DNA from: Synergistaceae bacterium UBA1358
GTDB lineage: Bacteria; Synergistota; Synergistia; Synergistales; Synergistaceae
Length of the DNA stretch: 35,919 nt
Reading direction: 5' to 3'
Assembly (NCBI GenBank): GCA_002306075.1
Contig: DBRW01000054.1
Location: forward strand, 1 to 35,919
Positions within the stretch are counted from its first letter, which is position 1. Each line of letters begins with the position of its first letter. Positions 27,251-35,919 of the stretch are shown piece after piece. The position numbers and the translations under genes are program-made. The notes beneath the pieces were generated by a model. The model saw only the letters and a program-made list of their open reading frames with translations, did not search any database and was not told the origin of the DNA.

Positions 27251-28195
27251 ATGTTTGGTTTTGTCCTGGTTTTGCCCCTTACTCTCATAATTATAACCGG
27301 TAATATTCTGAGATCGCGGGGATTTTTCAACGAAAACGACATCAAGACCCTTACGAAGACCCTTTATTGGGTGATACTCCCTCCGCTTTTGACCAGGACC
27401 ACGTTCGCATCGGGCAGAGAGATCTTTTCTCAGATGGATCTGCTGATAGGCCTTACCCTGGCATACATCATAACCATAGCTGCAGCGGCAGCGGGCTCCG
27501 TTTTTTTATATCACAGGAACAACAGGAAGCGCATCGCGGTATCGGTCTTCTCTTCGATAAGGGCAAACAACATATACCTGGGTTTTCCGGTGATAATGCT
27601 TGCCATGGGAGATGCCGGCCTGAGGGATGCTTCGATATATATAGCCGTAAGCACCGTGGCCTTTCAGATATTGTCGATAATGTCCGGAGAGATGGCGCTT
27701 TACGGAAGACCGAACCTGGCGGGCATCTGTGAAATGCTGAAAAGGCTCGTAATAAACCCACTGATAATATCCTGTGTGCTCGGGATCGGCCTGGCAATGA
27801 CAGGCCTGGAGTCACTCCCGCTGGTATTTGACGAAGCCATGAAGCTCATGGGGAACGCCGCGACCGCCGTAGCCCTGCTCGCTCTGGGCGGAACACTCGA
27901 TCTCTCCAGAATAAACAGCATTTTTATAATGATAAGGAGAACATGGCAGGACTGCCTGATAAAGCTGGTCATCCATCCCCTGATACTTTGGGGGCTGCTT
28001 CTTGCCCTTTCCGTTCCGGATCCGCTCCTTAAGGTGACGGTGATGCTCTCCTCCATGCCCTCCGCGGTCAACTGCTTCATAATGGCAAAGGAGATGAACA
28101 TGGATTCCGATTACGCGGCCGATCTGGTAGCTTCCACGACCGTGCTCGGGATCGTCACCATTCCCGTCTGGGCAAACCTGCTGCGGATAATATAA
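27251..28195 (+). CDS. AEC (auxin efflux carrier) family transporter
   Basis: A 314-residue inner-membrane protein with about ten hydrophobic helices in two halves. The family text is YWVILPPLLTRTTFA, SIRANNIYLGFPVIMLAMGD, LLALGGTLDL and SSMPSAVNCFIMAKEM. AEC proteins in bacteria carry malate, malonate or other organic acids, often as antiporters; the substrate here is unknown. I prefer ATG 27251, because AAAGG (27237-27241) is 9 nt upstream; the ATG at 27242 directly abuts it. It is the only gene in its transcript and converges on the HerA-like gene. Confidence 0.9.
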   Translation: MFGFVLVLPLTLIIITGNILRSRGFFNENDIKTLTKTLYWVILPPLLTRTTFASGREIFSQMDLLIGLTLAYIITIAAAAAGSVFLYHRNNRKRIAVSVFSSIRANNIYLGFPVIMLAMGDAGLRDASIYIAVSTVAFQILSIMSGEMALYGRPNLAGICEMLKRLVINPLIISCVLGIGLAMTGLESLPLVFDEAMKLMGNAATAVALLALGGTLDLSRINSIFIMIRRTWQDCLIKLVIHPLILWGLLLALSVPDPLLKVTVMLSSMPSAVNCFIMAKEMNMDSDYAADLVASTTVLGIVTIPVWANLLRII

Positions 28196-28225
28196 AAAAG
28201 CAGGGGATCGTCTGCGGCCCCCTGC
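28194..28225 (-). terminator. Terminator of the HerA-like gene
   Basis: On the minus strand, GCAGGGG (28225-28219) pairs with CCCCTGC (28206-28200) and is followed by TTTTTTATA. It overlaps the last bases of the AEC gene. Confidence 0.8.
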
Positions 28226-28243
28226 CCGGTCATTCCTTCTTCG

Positions 28244-29848
28244 TTATTTTTTTGTCAGCATTCCCAGTATCCCACGTATGAACTGCCTTCCGACCTCGCG
28301 GCCCACTGTGTTCATCGCCGTGTCTGCAAGGTGCTCGATAGGAGTCTTGTATTTGCTCTTCGTGGTGGTCCCGTAGAAGGTCTTCCTGACCGCCTGTTCC
28401 TGCTTGATCCTTTCCTTCTCGGCCCTCTCGAATTCCTTCTGCTGCCTGATGCGCTCCTTCTCTTCGAGGGCCCGGAGCTCCCTCTCTTCCTTGGCGCGCT
28501 CCTTGTCCTCCCTGATCTGCCTGATGCGGGCCTCTTCCTCTTCCTTTTCGGCCTGCTCTCTCTTAGTTTTCATCGTGAGGTATTCGTATGCGGATTCCCT
28601 GTCTATAAGGACATCATACTTGGGGCCGATATCGCTCAAGGCAAGTACCTCTCTCCTTGTCCCGTCGTCTATGATGCCCATCCGGCTCTGCGGGGGGAGT
28701 ATGAATGCCCTCTCCACCACGCTCGGGCTTCCGTCCTCCGCCAAAAATGAAACCAGCGCTTCTCCTGTGGCAAGCTGTGTTATCGCCTCCATGGTGTCAA
28801 AGGCGGGGTTGGGCCGGAAGGTCTCTGCCGCGGCCCTCACGACCTTCTGTTCCGCGGGCGAGTATGCACGGAGGGCATGCTGCACCCTGTTGCCAAGCTG
28901 TGAAAGTATCGTGTCGGGAATGTCCTTCGGGCTCTGGGTGATGAAATAGACTCCGACTCCTTTCGATCTTATCAGCCTAACGAGCTGCTCTATCTTCTGC
29001 AGGAGGATCTTGGGGGCTTCGTTGAAAAGAAGGTGGGCTTCGTCGAAGAAGAAGACCATCCGCGGCTTTTTCAGGTCGCCCATTTCGGGCAGCGTCTCAA
29101 AGAGTTCCGAAAGCAGCCACAGCAGGAAAGTGGAATAGAGTGCGGGTGAGTGGAAAAGATCCACGCAGTGTAGGATGTTTATGTATCCTCTTCCGTCGTG
29201 TCCTGTCCTCATCCAGTCCGTTATCTCAAGTGCCGGCTCCCCGAAGAACTGCTCTCCTCCCTGATCCTCGAGAGAGAGGATGGCCCTCTGTATCGCGCCC
29301 ACGCTTGCGGATGTTATATTGCCGTAATCTATGGTAAAGCTCTTCGCGTTGTTCGCCACATAACTGAGCATCGCCTTGAGGTCTTTCAGGTCGAGCAGGA
29401 GAAGGCCCCTGTCGTCCGCGACCCTAAAGACGATATTCAGGACCCCCGACTGTGTATCGTTGAGGCCCAGCAGCCGGGCAAGAAGAAGCGGTCCCATCTC
29501 TGAGACGGTGGTCCGGACCGGGTGGCCGTTCTTTCCGAAGACGTCCCAGAAACGAGTCGGATAGTCCTTGTATGTGAAGTTCGCTTCCGCAAGTCCAAAT
29601 TTCTGTATGCGCTTCTGCATCCCCTCGCTGTCGATCCCGGGGAGGCACATTCCGGCCAGGTCCCCCTTTATGTCCGCGAGGAAGACCGGGACCCCGAGGT
29701 CGCTGAAGGATTCCGCCATGACCTTCAGAGTGATCGTCTTTCCCGTACCTGTCGCACCTGAGATGAGGCCGTGGCGGTTCGCCATTTTCGGAAGAAGATA
29801 AATGGGCTCTTCCGCCTTTGCAATCCAAAGCTTTTCGTTGGCGTACAT
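28244..29848 (-). CDS. HerA/FtsK-like ATPase, DUF853 (YjgR family)
   Basis: A 534-residue cytoplasmic ATPase. Walker A GATGTGKT at 31-38, Walker B MVFFFDEAH with D269/E270, sensor-like FITQSPKDIPDTIL, and an arginine-finger region after GNRVQHALRAY. It belongs to the DUF853 branch of HerA-like helicases (E. coli YjgR). Residues about 430-500 are an almost continuous charged Glu/Arg/Lys/Gln coiled coil that separates the ATPase from a short C-terminal tail (GRQFIRGILGML). It is not linked to a NurA nuclease or to a defence gene. GGGGAGG lies 7 nt before ATG 29848. Expected to be a hexameric DNA translocase; its role is unknown. Confidence 0.9.
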   Translation of the reverse strand: MYANEKLWIAKAEEPIYLLPKMANRHGLISGATGTGKTITLKVMAESFSDLGVPVFLADIKGDLAGMCLPGIDSEGMQKRIQKFGLAEANFTYKDYPTRFWDVFGKNGHPVRTTVSEMGPLLLARLLGLNDTQSGVLNIVFRVADDRGLLLLDLKDLKAMLSYVANNAKSFTIDYGNITSASVGAIQRAILSLEDQGGEQFFGEPALEITDWMRTGHDGRGYINILHCVDLFHSPALYSTFLLWLLSELFETLPEMGDLKKPRMVFFFDEAHLLFNEAPKILLQKIEQLVRLIRSKGVGVYFITQSPKDIPDTILSQLGNRVQHALRAYSPAEQKVVRAAAETFRPNPAFDTMEAITQLATGEALVSFLAEDGSPSVVERAFILPPQSRMGIIDDGTRREVLALSDIGPKYDVLIDRESAYEYLTMKTKREQAEKEEEEARIRQIREDKERAKEERELRALEEKERIRQQKEFERAEKERIKQEQAVRKTFYGTTTKSKYKTPIEHLADTAMNTVGREVGRQFIRGILGMLTKK

Positions 29849-30021
29849 ATCATTTCCTCCCCTGAAGGTATTCTTTTTTAGGATCTTGTTTCATATCATA
29901 ATTAAATCACAACAACGGCCTATTTGTAGCAAATATATATTTATCGACAGGGTAATAAATAACTGGGAGATACGGTATTCGGATCGGCAGGCGGGTCTTC
30001 CCGTGGCAGACTCTGTCTCCC

Positions 30022-30069
30022 CATAAAAATAAAACGGCAGGTCCCGATCAAATTCCAGGACCCGCCGTT
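30022..30069 (-). terminator. Terminator of the carbamate kinase gene
   Basis: On the minus strand AACGGC-G-GGTCC pairs with GGACC-T-GCCGTT (30069-30033, one mismatch, 13-nt loop), followed by TTATTTTTAT. Confidence 0.85.
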
Positions 30070-30104
30070 ATTGTTGCTGAAGGAGCAAAGGACGTGCTCT
30101 TTGC

Positions 30105-31067
30105 TTATGCCATCGTTATGACGGTCCCCTCTTTGCCCTCGAGCGCCTCGACTGCCTTGTAGAGAGAGGTGATGATCGCCTTCTTGCCCGGGAACCTTCT
30201 CGCGAATTTGATGGCTGCCATTACCTTGGGCAGCATGCTTCCCGGGGCGAAATGCCCTTCCTCGATATATTTTATGGCCTCTGCCACGGTCATTTTCGAA
30301 AGATCCTGCTGGTTCGGCTTTTTGAAGTTGATGCTCACCTTGTCGACCTCGGTCAGGATGAGGAGTATGTCTGTCTCCATATCCTCTGCGAGCCTCTCTG
30401 CCGCAAGGTCCTTGTCGATCACGGCAGGAACTCCGGTAAGGGATCCGTCCATATTCTCGATAACGGGTATCCCGCCGCCTCCTGCTGTAATGACGATCGT
30501 TGAATCCCAGAGGCGCTTCACCGAATCTATCTCGGCTATCCTCTTGGGATTGGGTGACGCAACCACTCTGCGCCAGCCTCTGCCCGCATCTTCCTTCATC
30601 GTATATCCTTTTTCTTCCGCAATCTTTTTGGCTTCTTCCTCGGTATAGAAGGGGCCTATGGGTTTGGTGGGGTTCTGGAAGGCTTTGTCATTCTCATCCA
30701 CTACTACCTGTGTGATAAGCGTGACTACGGGGACGTTGCGGTTCCTGTTTCGGAGGGCATCTCTGAGGCACTGCTGGATCTGGTATCCTATGTAGCCCTG
30801 GCTCATCGCGCCGCATACGTCAAATGGCATTGCCGGAAGTTTTGGGTTCACTTTTTCCGCGGTTTCCTGCGAAAGGGTGATGTTGCCTACCTGAGGGCCG
30901 TTTCCATGGACTATGGCCATTTCATAACCCCTGCAGCTTATATCGGCAAGGTACTCGCAGGTCTTTTTAACGACTGCCAGCTGGGCCTCCGCCGTAGGAG
31001 GGCTGCCTGCCTCCTGCAGTGCGTTTCCGCCCAGTGCAACAACTACTTTTGTGAATTGTGAGGACAT
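30105..31067 (-). CDS. arcC: Carbamate kinase
   Basis: A 320-residue cytoplasmic kinase that makes ATP and carbamate from carbamoyl phosphate and ADP, the last step of arginine or purine/allantoin fermentation. Amino-acid kinase family motifs: VVVALGGNAL, IVHGNGPQVGN, ITAGGGGIPVI, AVIDKDLAAERLAEDMETD and FAPGSMLPKVMAAIKF. The length is typical. No arginine deiminase or ornithine carbamoyltransferase gene is adjacent, so its carbamoyl phosphate source is encoded elsewhere. GGGGAG lies about 10 nt before ATG 31067, and it has its own promoter and terminator. Confidence 0.96.
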   Translation of the reverse strand: MSSQFTKVVVALGGNALQEAGSPPTAEAQLAVVKKTCEYLADISCRGYEMAIVHGNGPQVGNITLSQETAEKVNPKLPAMPFDVCGAMSQGYIGYQIQQCLRDALRNRNRNVPVVTLITQVVVDENDKAFQNPTKPIGPFYTEEEAKKIAEEKGYTMKEDAGRGWRRVVASPNPKRIAEIDSVKRLWDSTIVITAGGGGIPVIENMDGSLTGVPAVIDKDLAAERLAEDMETDILLILTEVDKVSINFKKPNQQDLSKMTVAEAIKYIEEGHFAPGSMLPKVMAAIKFARRFPGKKAIITSLYKAVEALEGKEGTVITMA

Positions 31068-31106
31068 TGATCGAACACTCCCCTTGGATTTCAGATTTGT
31101 TCCAAT

Positions 31107-31136
31107 ATTATAAACTAATTATCCGTGGGAGTTCAA
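31107..31136 (-). promoter_or_regulatory. arcC promoter
   Basis: On the minus strand TTGAAC (31136-31131), 18-nt spacer, perfect TATAAT (31112-31107), about 40 nt before the arcC start. Confidence 0.65.
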
Positions 31137-31158
31137 TATATTTTTCTTATATCCATTC

Positions 31159-31767
31159 CTAGTTAATAAATTCAGCAATTCCCGAGACCGAAAACGCGCA
31201 CCAGGCCAGAAGGGCACCCATTATCATCGAGATCAGGCGGCCCTGTTTTGAGAACAGACGTCCCTGAAGGTCCCCGAAGAGGGACCAGATCGTGAAGGCC
31301 ACGGCACAGTTGAGCGTGAGGAAGAGGCCGCAGAGCAGGAACATGAGCTTTGAGTCGGTCCATGGGGCGATGAAGCTCGACATGGCGGTGAAACCAAAGA
31401 GGATGACCTTCGGGTTTATGAACTGGAGCGTGAATCCGTCCCTTATCCCCGGAACTTTTTCCTGCTCAACGTTCCCTTTTGACGATGCCGGGGTCTTTGG
31501 AAAGGCTATTTTCCATGCAAGCCAGAATAGGTATGCCGCGCCGATCAGTCTGAGGTACGGGAGCACCTTTGGGATGTAAGCACCGATAAAGAGGTTGCCT
31601 ACGGCGTTCAGCATCATGACTGCAAAGAGACCCGCCGTCATGCCCGTCATCAGGGGCAGGGTCTTTCTGAACCCTACGAGGCGGGCCGTATTCATCGCCA
31701 GTATGATATTCGGTCCGGGTGTGTAGCATGCGGCCAAAACAAAAGATAGGAAGGGGATCCACTGCAT
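31159..31767 (-). CDS. LysE/RhtB family amino acid exporter
   Basis: A 202-residue inner-membrane protein with about six hydrophobic segments. Family hallmarks are TPGPNIILAMNTARLVGFRK near the N-terminus, LRLIGAAYLFWLAWK and LQFINPKVILFGFTAM. It would export amino acids (lysine, threonine, homoserine or similar); the substrate is not readable. AGGAGG lies 7 nt before ATG 31767. The gap to the upstream pepF gene is 22 nt, so the two form an operon, pairing peptide breakdown with export. Confidence 0.93.
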   Translation of the reverse strand: MQWIPFLSFVLAACYTPGPNIILAMNTARLVGFRKTLPLMTGMTAGLFAVMMLNAVGNLFIGAYIPKVLPYLRLIGAAYLFWLAWKIAFPKTPASSKGNVEQEKVPGIRDGFTLQFINPKVILFGFTAMSSFIAPWTDSKLMFLLCGLFLTLNCAVAFTIWSLFGDLQGRLFSKQGRLISMIMGALLAWCAFSVSGIAEFIN

Positions 31768-31789
31768 ATACTGTCCTCCTGCCTGCTCC

Positions 31790-33625
31790 TCAGAGCAGTT
31801 TTTCCATTTCGTCGAGGGTCTCGCTGAATATCTTTACGACCTCTTCCACTGGTCCGGGCGAGCTCATGTCCACTCCTGCCCTTTTGAGGAGTTCTATCGG
31901 ATAGTCGGAGCCTCCCATTGAAAGGAATTCAAGATATCTGTCCCTTGCAGGTGCGCCCTTTTCAAGTATCAGGCCGGCAAGGGCCGCAGCCGCCGAGAAT
32001 CCCGTGGCGTACTGATAGACGTAGAAGGGGTTATAGAAATGGGGTATCCTTGCCCATTCCATCCTGATCTCGTCGTCGATCACGATATCCGGACCGTAGT
32101 ACTTCCTGTTCAGTTCGTACCAAAGCTCCCGCAGGCCATCGGGGGTGGTGTCTCTTCCGTCCGCTGCCCTGTCGTGGACCTCGCGCTCGAATGAGGCGAA
32201 CATAGTCTGCCTGTAGACCGTGGTCCTGATGTTTTCAAGGCGGCGGTTGAGAAGATAGAGCCGTTTCTTCCTGTCCTTCGTCTCGGCTATGAGGTCGTTG
32301 AGGAAGAGGACTTCGTTGGTCGTCGAGGCAACTTCCGCCGTGAAGATGCAGTAATCAGCAGTCGGGTACGGCTGCCGCTTTCTTGAATAGTAGCTGTGCA
32401 TGGAGTGTCCCATTTCGTGGACGAGCGTTGAGACGTCGTTGAGGTTGTTTGTGTAGTTCATCATTATATATGGATGCGTGGCATAGCTTCCCCACGAATA
32501 GGCGCCGCTCCGTTTGCCCTTGTTCGGGAAGACGTCGGTCCAGCCGCTTTCAAGGCCCTCCCTGACAACGGAAAGGTACTCATCGCCGAGTGGCCTCAGG
32601 GCCCTGAACATCATCTCTTTTGCCTCGCTCCAGGATATCTCTTTGAAAGGATCCTTCACTAGAGGTGCGTAGAGGTCGTACATGTGCAGCTCTTTCAGGC
32701 GGAGCACCCTTTTTCTTACATCGACATAACGGTGGAGGGGCTCAAGGTTGGACTCAATGGTCTCGACGAGCCGGCTGTAGACCGATACCGGTATGTTGTC
32801 TCCGTCAAGCGCCGCTTCGAGCGGTGACTGATACTTCCTTACATCCGCGTAAAATTTTGAGGCCTTCAGCATCCCGTCGAAAGTAGCTCCGAGGGTGTTT
32901 TTCATCTCGCAGTACGGTTTGTATAAGGATCTGAAAGCGGCCTTCCTGACACTGCGCTTCCTGGAGCGGAGATATGAGACAGCCCTCTCTTCTGACATCT
33001 CGACCTCTTTCCCGTCTTCGTCTTTGATCGGGTCGAACTTCATGTCGGCGTTCGTCAGCATCGAAAATACGTTGTCAGAGGTACCGGCTATGTCCCCGGC
33101 CTTGGCCAGGATGATCTCTTCTTCCTGGGAGAGGACGTGTTCCTTTCTGCGAAGAAGTTCTCTCAGGCCGAACAAGTAGTCCTTCAGGGACGGGTCGGCG
33201 ATAAGCTCACGGAGCCTCTCCTCCGGTATCGAAAGGATTTCCGGGGTGATAAAGCTTGACACGGCGGAAAACTCTACGGCCAGCGAAGAGACCCTGCTTA
33301 CAGGTCCCTGATATTTTGAGTCGGAGGTGTCCTCGTGGCTCTTCATATTTGCGTAAACGATAAGCTTGCCGAGGATAATTGAAATTTCGTCCCGGAGGTT
33401 GAAGCATTCAAGCATCGTTTTTGCCGATCCGCCCAGCCTTCCGGCATAAGCCGTTATTTCAGGCAGGCGCTTTTTGACGGATGCGAAATCTTCTTCCCAT
33501 TTCGAGTCGTCCGGGTATATGTCTTCAAGCTTCCATTTGAAGCGGTCGGGGATCTCGTTTCTTCTGGGAAGCGAAGATCCTCTTCCGAGCTCTATTTCGA
33601 TCTTTTTTTCGTTGATGTCACTCAT
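31790..33625 (-). CDS. pepF: Oligoendopeptidase F (M3 metallopeptidase)
   Basis: A 611-residue cytoplasmic zinc peptidase. The catalytic site is LVHEMGHSMHSYYS, with H403, E404 and H407, and the third ligand in FTAEVAST (E431). Upstream text includes DRFKWKLEDIYPDDSKWEED and SWGSYATHPYIMMNYTNNL; downstream YQYATGFSAAAALA. The length fits PepF (about 600). It hydrolyses peptides of roughly 7-17 residues and fits peptide-based nutrition. AAGGAG lies 9 nt before ATG 33625. Confidence 0.95.
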   Translation of the reverse strand: MSDINEKKIEIELGRGSSLPRRNEIPDRFKWKLEDIYPDDSKWEEDFASVKKRLPEITAYAGRLGGSAKTMLECFNLRDEISIILGKLIVYANMKSHEDTSDSKYQGPVSRVSSLAVEFSAVSSFITPEILSIPEERLRELIADPSLKDYLFGLRELLRRKEHVLSQEEEIILAKAGDIAGTSDNVFSMLTNADMKFDPIKDEDGKEVEMSEERAVSYLRSRKRSVRKAAFRSLYKPYCEMKNTLGATFDGMLKASKFYADVRKYQSPLEAALDGDNIPVSVYSRLVETIESNLEPLHRYVDVRKRVLRLKELHMYDLYAPLVKDPFKEISWSEAKEMMFRALRPLGDEYLSVVREGLESGWTDVFPNKGKRSGAYSWGSYATHPYIMMNYTNNLNDVSTLVHEMGHSMHSYYSRKRQPYPTADYCIFTAEVASTTNEVLFLNDLIAETKDRKKRLYLLNRRLENIRTTVYRQTMFASFEREVHDRAADGRDTTPDGLRELWYELNRKYYGPDIVIDDEIRMEWARIPHFYNPFYVYQYATGFSAAAALAGLILEKGAPARDRYLEFLSMGGSDYPIELLKRAGVDMSSPGPVEEVVKIFSETLDEMEKLL

Positions 33626-33830
33626 AAAGATCCACTCCTTCTCAGTCTGCAGATATTGTCTTGTTTATGGTGATAATATGCAAGCTATTTTTAGCGCGGG
33701 AGTGTACTAAAAGCTTTGGAATTATGGTACTCTTGTCGCGGTGAGAACATTTTTCAGGATATCTTCTCAGGGACCTGCTTCAGGCTGTCAGCCCGGGCGG
33801 GGCCGATCGACATTTCCGGAGGTCATGTGC

Positions 33831-35012
33831 ATGAAATACGATTTTGACGTTCATATGGAAAGACGGGGCACAAACTGCGAGAAGTGGGATCTTTTGGAGA
33901 AGGAGTTCGGCAGGAAGGACCTGCTTGCGCTGTGGGTAGCGGACATGGATTTCCCTGCTCCCCCCGAAGTCCTGGAGGCTCTCCGTAAAAAGATCGACGA
34001 GGGCGCGCTCGGATACCCCGTGGCTCCGGATTCCCTGGTAAGGGCCGTTGCCGGATGGCAGAGGACCCGCCATGGGTGGGATGTCGGAGAAGATGCGGTC
34101 ACGTGGGCACCGGGAGTTGTAGCCGGACTTGCCTTTTCCCTGATGGCTTACACGAAGCCCGGTGACGGCGTGATCATACAGACCCCGGTCTATCCTCCCT
34201 TTTACGCAACGATAAAAGAAGCGGGCAGAAGGGTCGTCAAAAACCCTCTGAAGCGCGAAGACGACCGGTATGTGATGGATCTTGAAGGGCTTGAAAAACT
34301 GATAACCCCCACGTGCAGGACGCTTATCTTGTGCAGTCCCCACAATCCTGTGGCGAGAGTCTGGGCAAAAGAGGAACTGGAGGCGCTGGCCGAACTTGCT
34401 GTCCGTAAAAATATGCTCATCATCTCCGACGAGATACACCAGGATATCGTCTACAGCGACGCGAAGCACACATGCATAGCATCCCTTTCGGATGAGATGG
34501 CCTCGCGTACAGTCACGTTCGTCGCTCCCAGCAAAACGTTCAACATCGCGGGCATGAACACATCGGTTGCGCTTATACCCGATGAAAAACTGATGGCCCG
34601 TTATGTATCCGTGGTAAACAGGCTGCATCTCGGATCCCTCAGCATACTCGGGATCACTGCGATGGAGACGGCCTATTCAAAGTGCGCGGGCTGGCTTGAC
34701 GAGCTGACGGCGTACCTTGAAGGCAACAGGGACTTTACCGAAAAGTTTGTCAGAGAGAGGATGCCGAAGGCCAGGATGGACCACCCCGAGGGAACATACG
34801 TTTTCTGGATAGATTTCAGGGGATACGGATTCGACTCGGAGCGTCTCATGGATCTTCTTGTGAACGAAGCGAAGGTCGCACTCAACAACGGAAGGAACTT
34901 TGGGACGGAGGGCGAAGGATTCGCAAGGATAAACATAGGCACGGACCGTGCCGTGCTCAGGGAGGCGCTTGAGAATATCGCGGGAGCGCTTGAGGCAAGA
35001 TCCAACAGATAA
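33831..35012 (+). CDS. MalY/PatB-type PLP enzyme (C-S lyase or aminotransferase)
   Basis: A 393-residue fold-type I PLP enzyme of the MalY/PatB branch. Motifs: LALWVADMDFPAPPEVLEAL, GYPVAPDSL, HGWDV, TPVYPPFYATI, SDEIHQDIVY (Asp200) and VAPSKTFNIAGMNTS with Lys235 as the Schiff-base lysine. Such enzymes are often cystathionine beta-lyases releasing homocysteine or H2S, but some are aminotransferases. The usual HNPxGRVW reads HNPVARVW, an Ala in place of the normally conserved Gly. I start at ATG 33831, 8 nt after GGAGG; the ATG at 33825 is only 2 nt away, and an open frame from 33741 has no SD. FAH-family gene 46 nt downstream is probably co-transcribed. Confidence 0.92.
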   Translation: MKYDFDVHMERRGTNCEKWDLLEKEFGRKDLLALWVADMDFPAPPEVLEALRKKIDEGALGYPVAPDSLVRAVAGWQRTRHGWDVGEDAVTWAPGVVAGLAFSLMAYTKPGDGVIIQTPVYPPFYATIKEAGRRVVKNPLKREDDRYVMDLEGLEKLITPTCRTLILCSPHNPVARVWAKEELEALAELAVRKNMLIISDEIHQDIVYSDAKHTCIASLSDEMASRTVTFVAPSKTFNIAGMNTSVALIPDEKLMARYVSVVNRLHLGSLSILGITAMETAYSKCAGWLDELTAYLEGNRDFTEKFVRERMPKARMDHPEGTYVFWIDFRGYGFDSERLMDLLVNEAKVALNNGRNFGTEGEGFARINIGTDRAVLREALENIAGALEARSNR

Positions 35013-35058
35013 ATAAAGGTTTGACACATACAATAAACCAACAGGGAGGAAAAATTTA

Positions 35059-35838
35059 ATGGCAAAGAAAGAGCCGCCTGTCCGTTACTGCCGATTCTGG
35101 GTGGACGGCAGGACATATTCGGGCAAGATCCGTGACAATTCCGTTGATATCGTTGAGGGAGACCCTTTTACAGGTTTTTCTCCCATAAGGCTCAGCTATC
35201 CGATAGACAGGGTGAAATTCCTGCCCCCCTTCATGCCCAAAAAGATCTGGTGCGTGGGCAGGAACTATCTGGGGCATGTAAAGGAACTCGACCATGACGT
35301 GCCCAAGGAGCCCCTCATCTTCATGAAATCTGTCTCGTCGATAATAGGGGCCAACGATTTTATCAGGATCCCCGAATGGGCTGGAAGGATAGATTACGAG
35401 GGCGAGCTTGCGGTAGTCATAGGCAAGGCGGGACACAACATCAGCGAAGAGGATGCTTTCAGTCATGTCCTCGGTTACTCGATAATCAACGACGTGACCG
35501 CGAGAGATCTGCAGAATTCAGACGGGCAGTGGACAAGAGCCAAAAGTTTCGACACCTTCGCGCCATTTGGCCCCGCTGTCCTGATAACGGATCGTATGCC
35601 GGAGGATGCGAGGATCCGGACGACCCTCAACGGCAAGACGGTGCAGGAGGCCTCGTTCTCTCAGATGATCTTCCCCCTGCCGAGGCTGATCTCGCACATC
35701 AGCAGATTTGCGACCCTTGAGCCCGGCGACGTTATCGCAAGCGGGACCCCGCAGGGCGTTGGGCCGATGAAAGTCGGAGACCTGGTCGAAGTTACCATAG
35801 ACGGCATAGGGAGCCTCAGGAACATCTGCGCCATCTGA
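35059..35838 (+). CDS. Fumarylacetoacetate hydrolase family protein
   Basis: A 259-residue cytoplasmic enzyme of the FAH superfamily. The metal-binding acids are E114 and E116 (DYEGELAVVIG) and D145 (INDVTARD). The catalytic His-Glu segment is NYLGHVKEL (H73, E76), with GTPQGVGPMKVGD closing the site. Members hydrolyse, hydrate or decarboxylate 2,4-dioxo acids and related compounds (for example acylpyruvases, oxaloacetate decarboxylases); the substrate is unknown. GGGAGG lies about 9 nt before ATG 35059. Confidence 0.93.
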   Translation: MAKKEPPVRYCRFWVDGRTYSGKIRDNSVDIVEGDPFTGFSPIRLSYPIDRVKFLPPFMPKKIWCVGRNYLGHVKELDHDVPKEPLIFMKSVSSIIGANDFIRIPEWAGRIDYEGELAVVIGKAGHNISEEDAFSHVLGYSIINDVTARDLQNSDGQWTRAKSFDTFAPFGPAVLITDRMPEDARIRTTLNGKTVQEASFSQMIFPLPRLISHISRFATLEPGDVIASGTPQGVGPMKVGDLVEVTIDGIGSLRNICAI

Positions 35839-35868
35839 GCAAAGGCACAGAGCACAAGAATAGATATG

Positions 35869-35900
35869 AACGCGGCGTGTCATGGCACGCCGCGTTTTTT
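35869..35900 (+). terminator. Rho-independent terminator
   Basis: AACGCGGCGTG (35869-35879) pairs perfectly with CACGCCGCGTT (35886-35896), 6-nt loop, followed by TTTT. It ends the MalY-type/FAH operon. Confidence 0.93.
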
Positions 35901-35919
35901 CAGTGCGCCCGACATGTGC

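Noticed and set aside
28244..29848. HerA-like ATPase as part of a defence or NurA-HerA repair system
   Set aside because: No nuclease, Sir2, NurA or other defence gene is adjacent; the DUF853 branch is a housekeeping-type orphan.
1..35919. CRISPR arrays, insertion sequences, prophage or integrative elements
   Set aside because: No regularly spaced repeats, transposase, integrase or phage structural genes were seen; all genes look chromosomal with uniform style.

Overview
The window reads as a chromosomal segment of a strictly anaerobic bacterium that ferments amino acids and peptides. Gene content fits Synergistota (Synergistes/Cloacibacillus-like) best; this is inferred from content, not from a marker phylogeny. 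Supporting genes are a class I hybrid cluster protein, a flavodiiron protein, phosphate butyryltransferase, carbamate kinase, oligoendopeptidase F, three PLP aminotransferase-fold enzymes, several amino-acid exporters (AzlCD, LysE, AEC) and a D. gigas Mop-like molybdenum aldehyde oxidoreductase. There is no CRISPR array, transposase, integrase or prophage gene. TTG and GTG starts with good Shine-Dalgarno (SD) sequences are common.

Layout. 1-4.7 kb: secreted protein, cupin, histidine phosphatase, then an operon of membrane-anchored TPR protein, secreted duplicated-domain protein and secreted PDZ protein. 4.7-6.1 kb: aminotransferase and tRNA-Arg(CCT). 6.2-9.2 kb: flavodiiron protein plus hybrid cluster protein, an O2/NO-stress pair. 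9.4-12.9 kb: phosphate butyryltransferase, alpha/beta hydrolase, LytM peptidase and a secreted two-repeat protein. 13.0-16.1 kb: tight operon ApbE - NusG-II domain protein - Gx transporter - B3/4 domain protein - DUF3795 protein. 16.2-19.1 kb: methyltransferase (-), orphan CitB-type response regulator (+), azlCD (-). 19.2-24.1 kb: aldehyde oxidoreductase - cupin - aminotransferase. 24.3-27.1 kb (-): a 42-codon small gene under a consensus promoter wrapped in a 13-bp inverted repeat, xanthine phosphoribosyltransferase, nitrilase-family amidase, DUF3006 protein and ComEC-like hydrolase. 27.2-35.9 kb: AEC transporter, HerA-like ATPase, carbamate kinase, LysE exporter, PepF, MalY/PatB-type enzyme and FAH-family hydrolase.

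The most notable result is a pair of structured leader RNAs (17091-17188 and 19356-19496) sharing the ordered blocks CCCCGAGTC, CCTAAAG, GCCTCCCG and TTGGAAAGGGGG, with conserved pairing despite different helix lengths. One precedes the molybdenum enzyme gene and the other an orphan response regulator. They look like Moco/Tuco-type riboswitches, one with and one without an extra helix. Second is the unrecognised small protein gene at 24328-24456 with its operator-promoter. Third is the ApbE/NusG-II/Gx cassette, which suggests flavin-based redox chemistry outside the cytoplasm.

Metabolically, PepF and aminotransferases would feed amino acids to 2-oxo acids. The Mo-enzyme would oxidise derived aldehydes, phosphate butyryltransferase and carbamate kinase would capture energy, and the AzlCD, LysE and AEC exporters would manage excess products. 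These links are inference from gene content.
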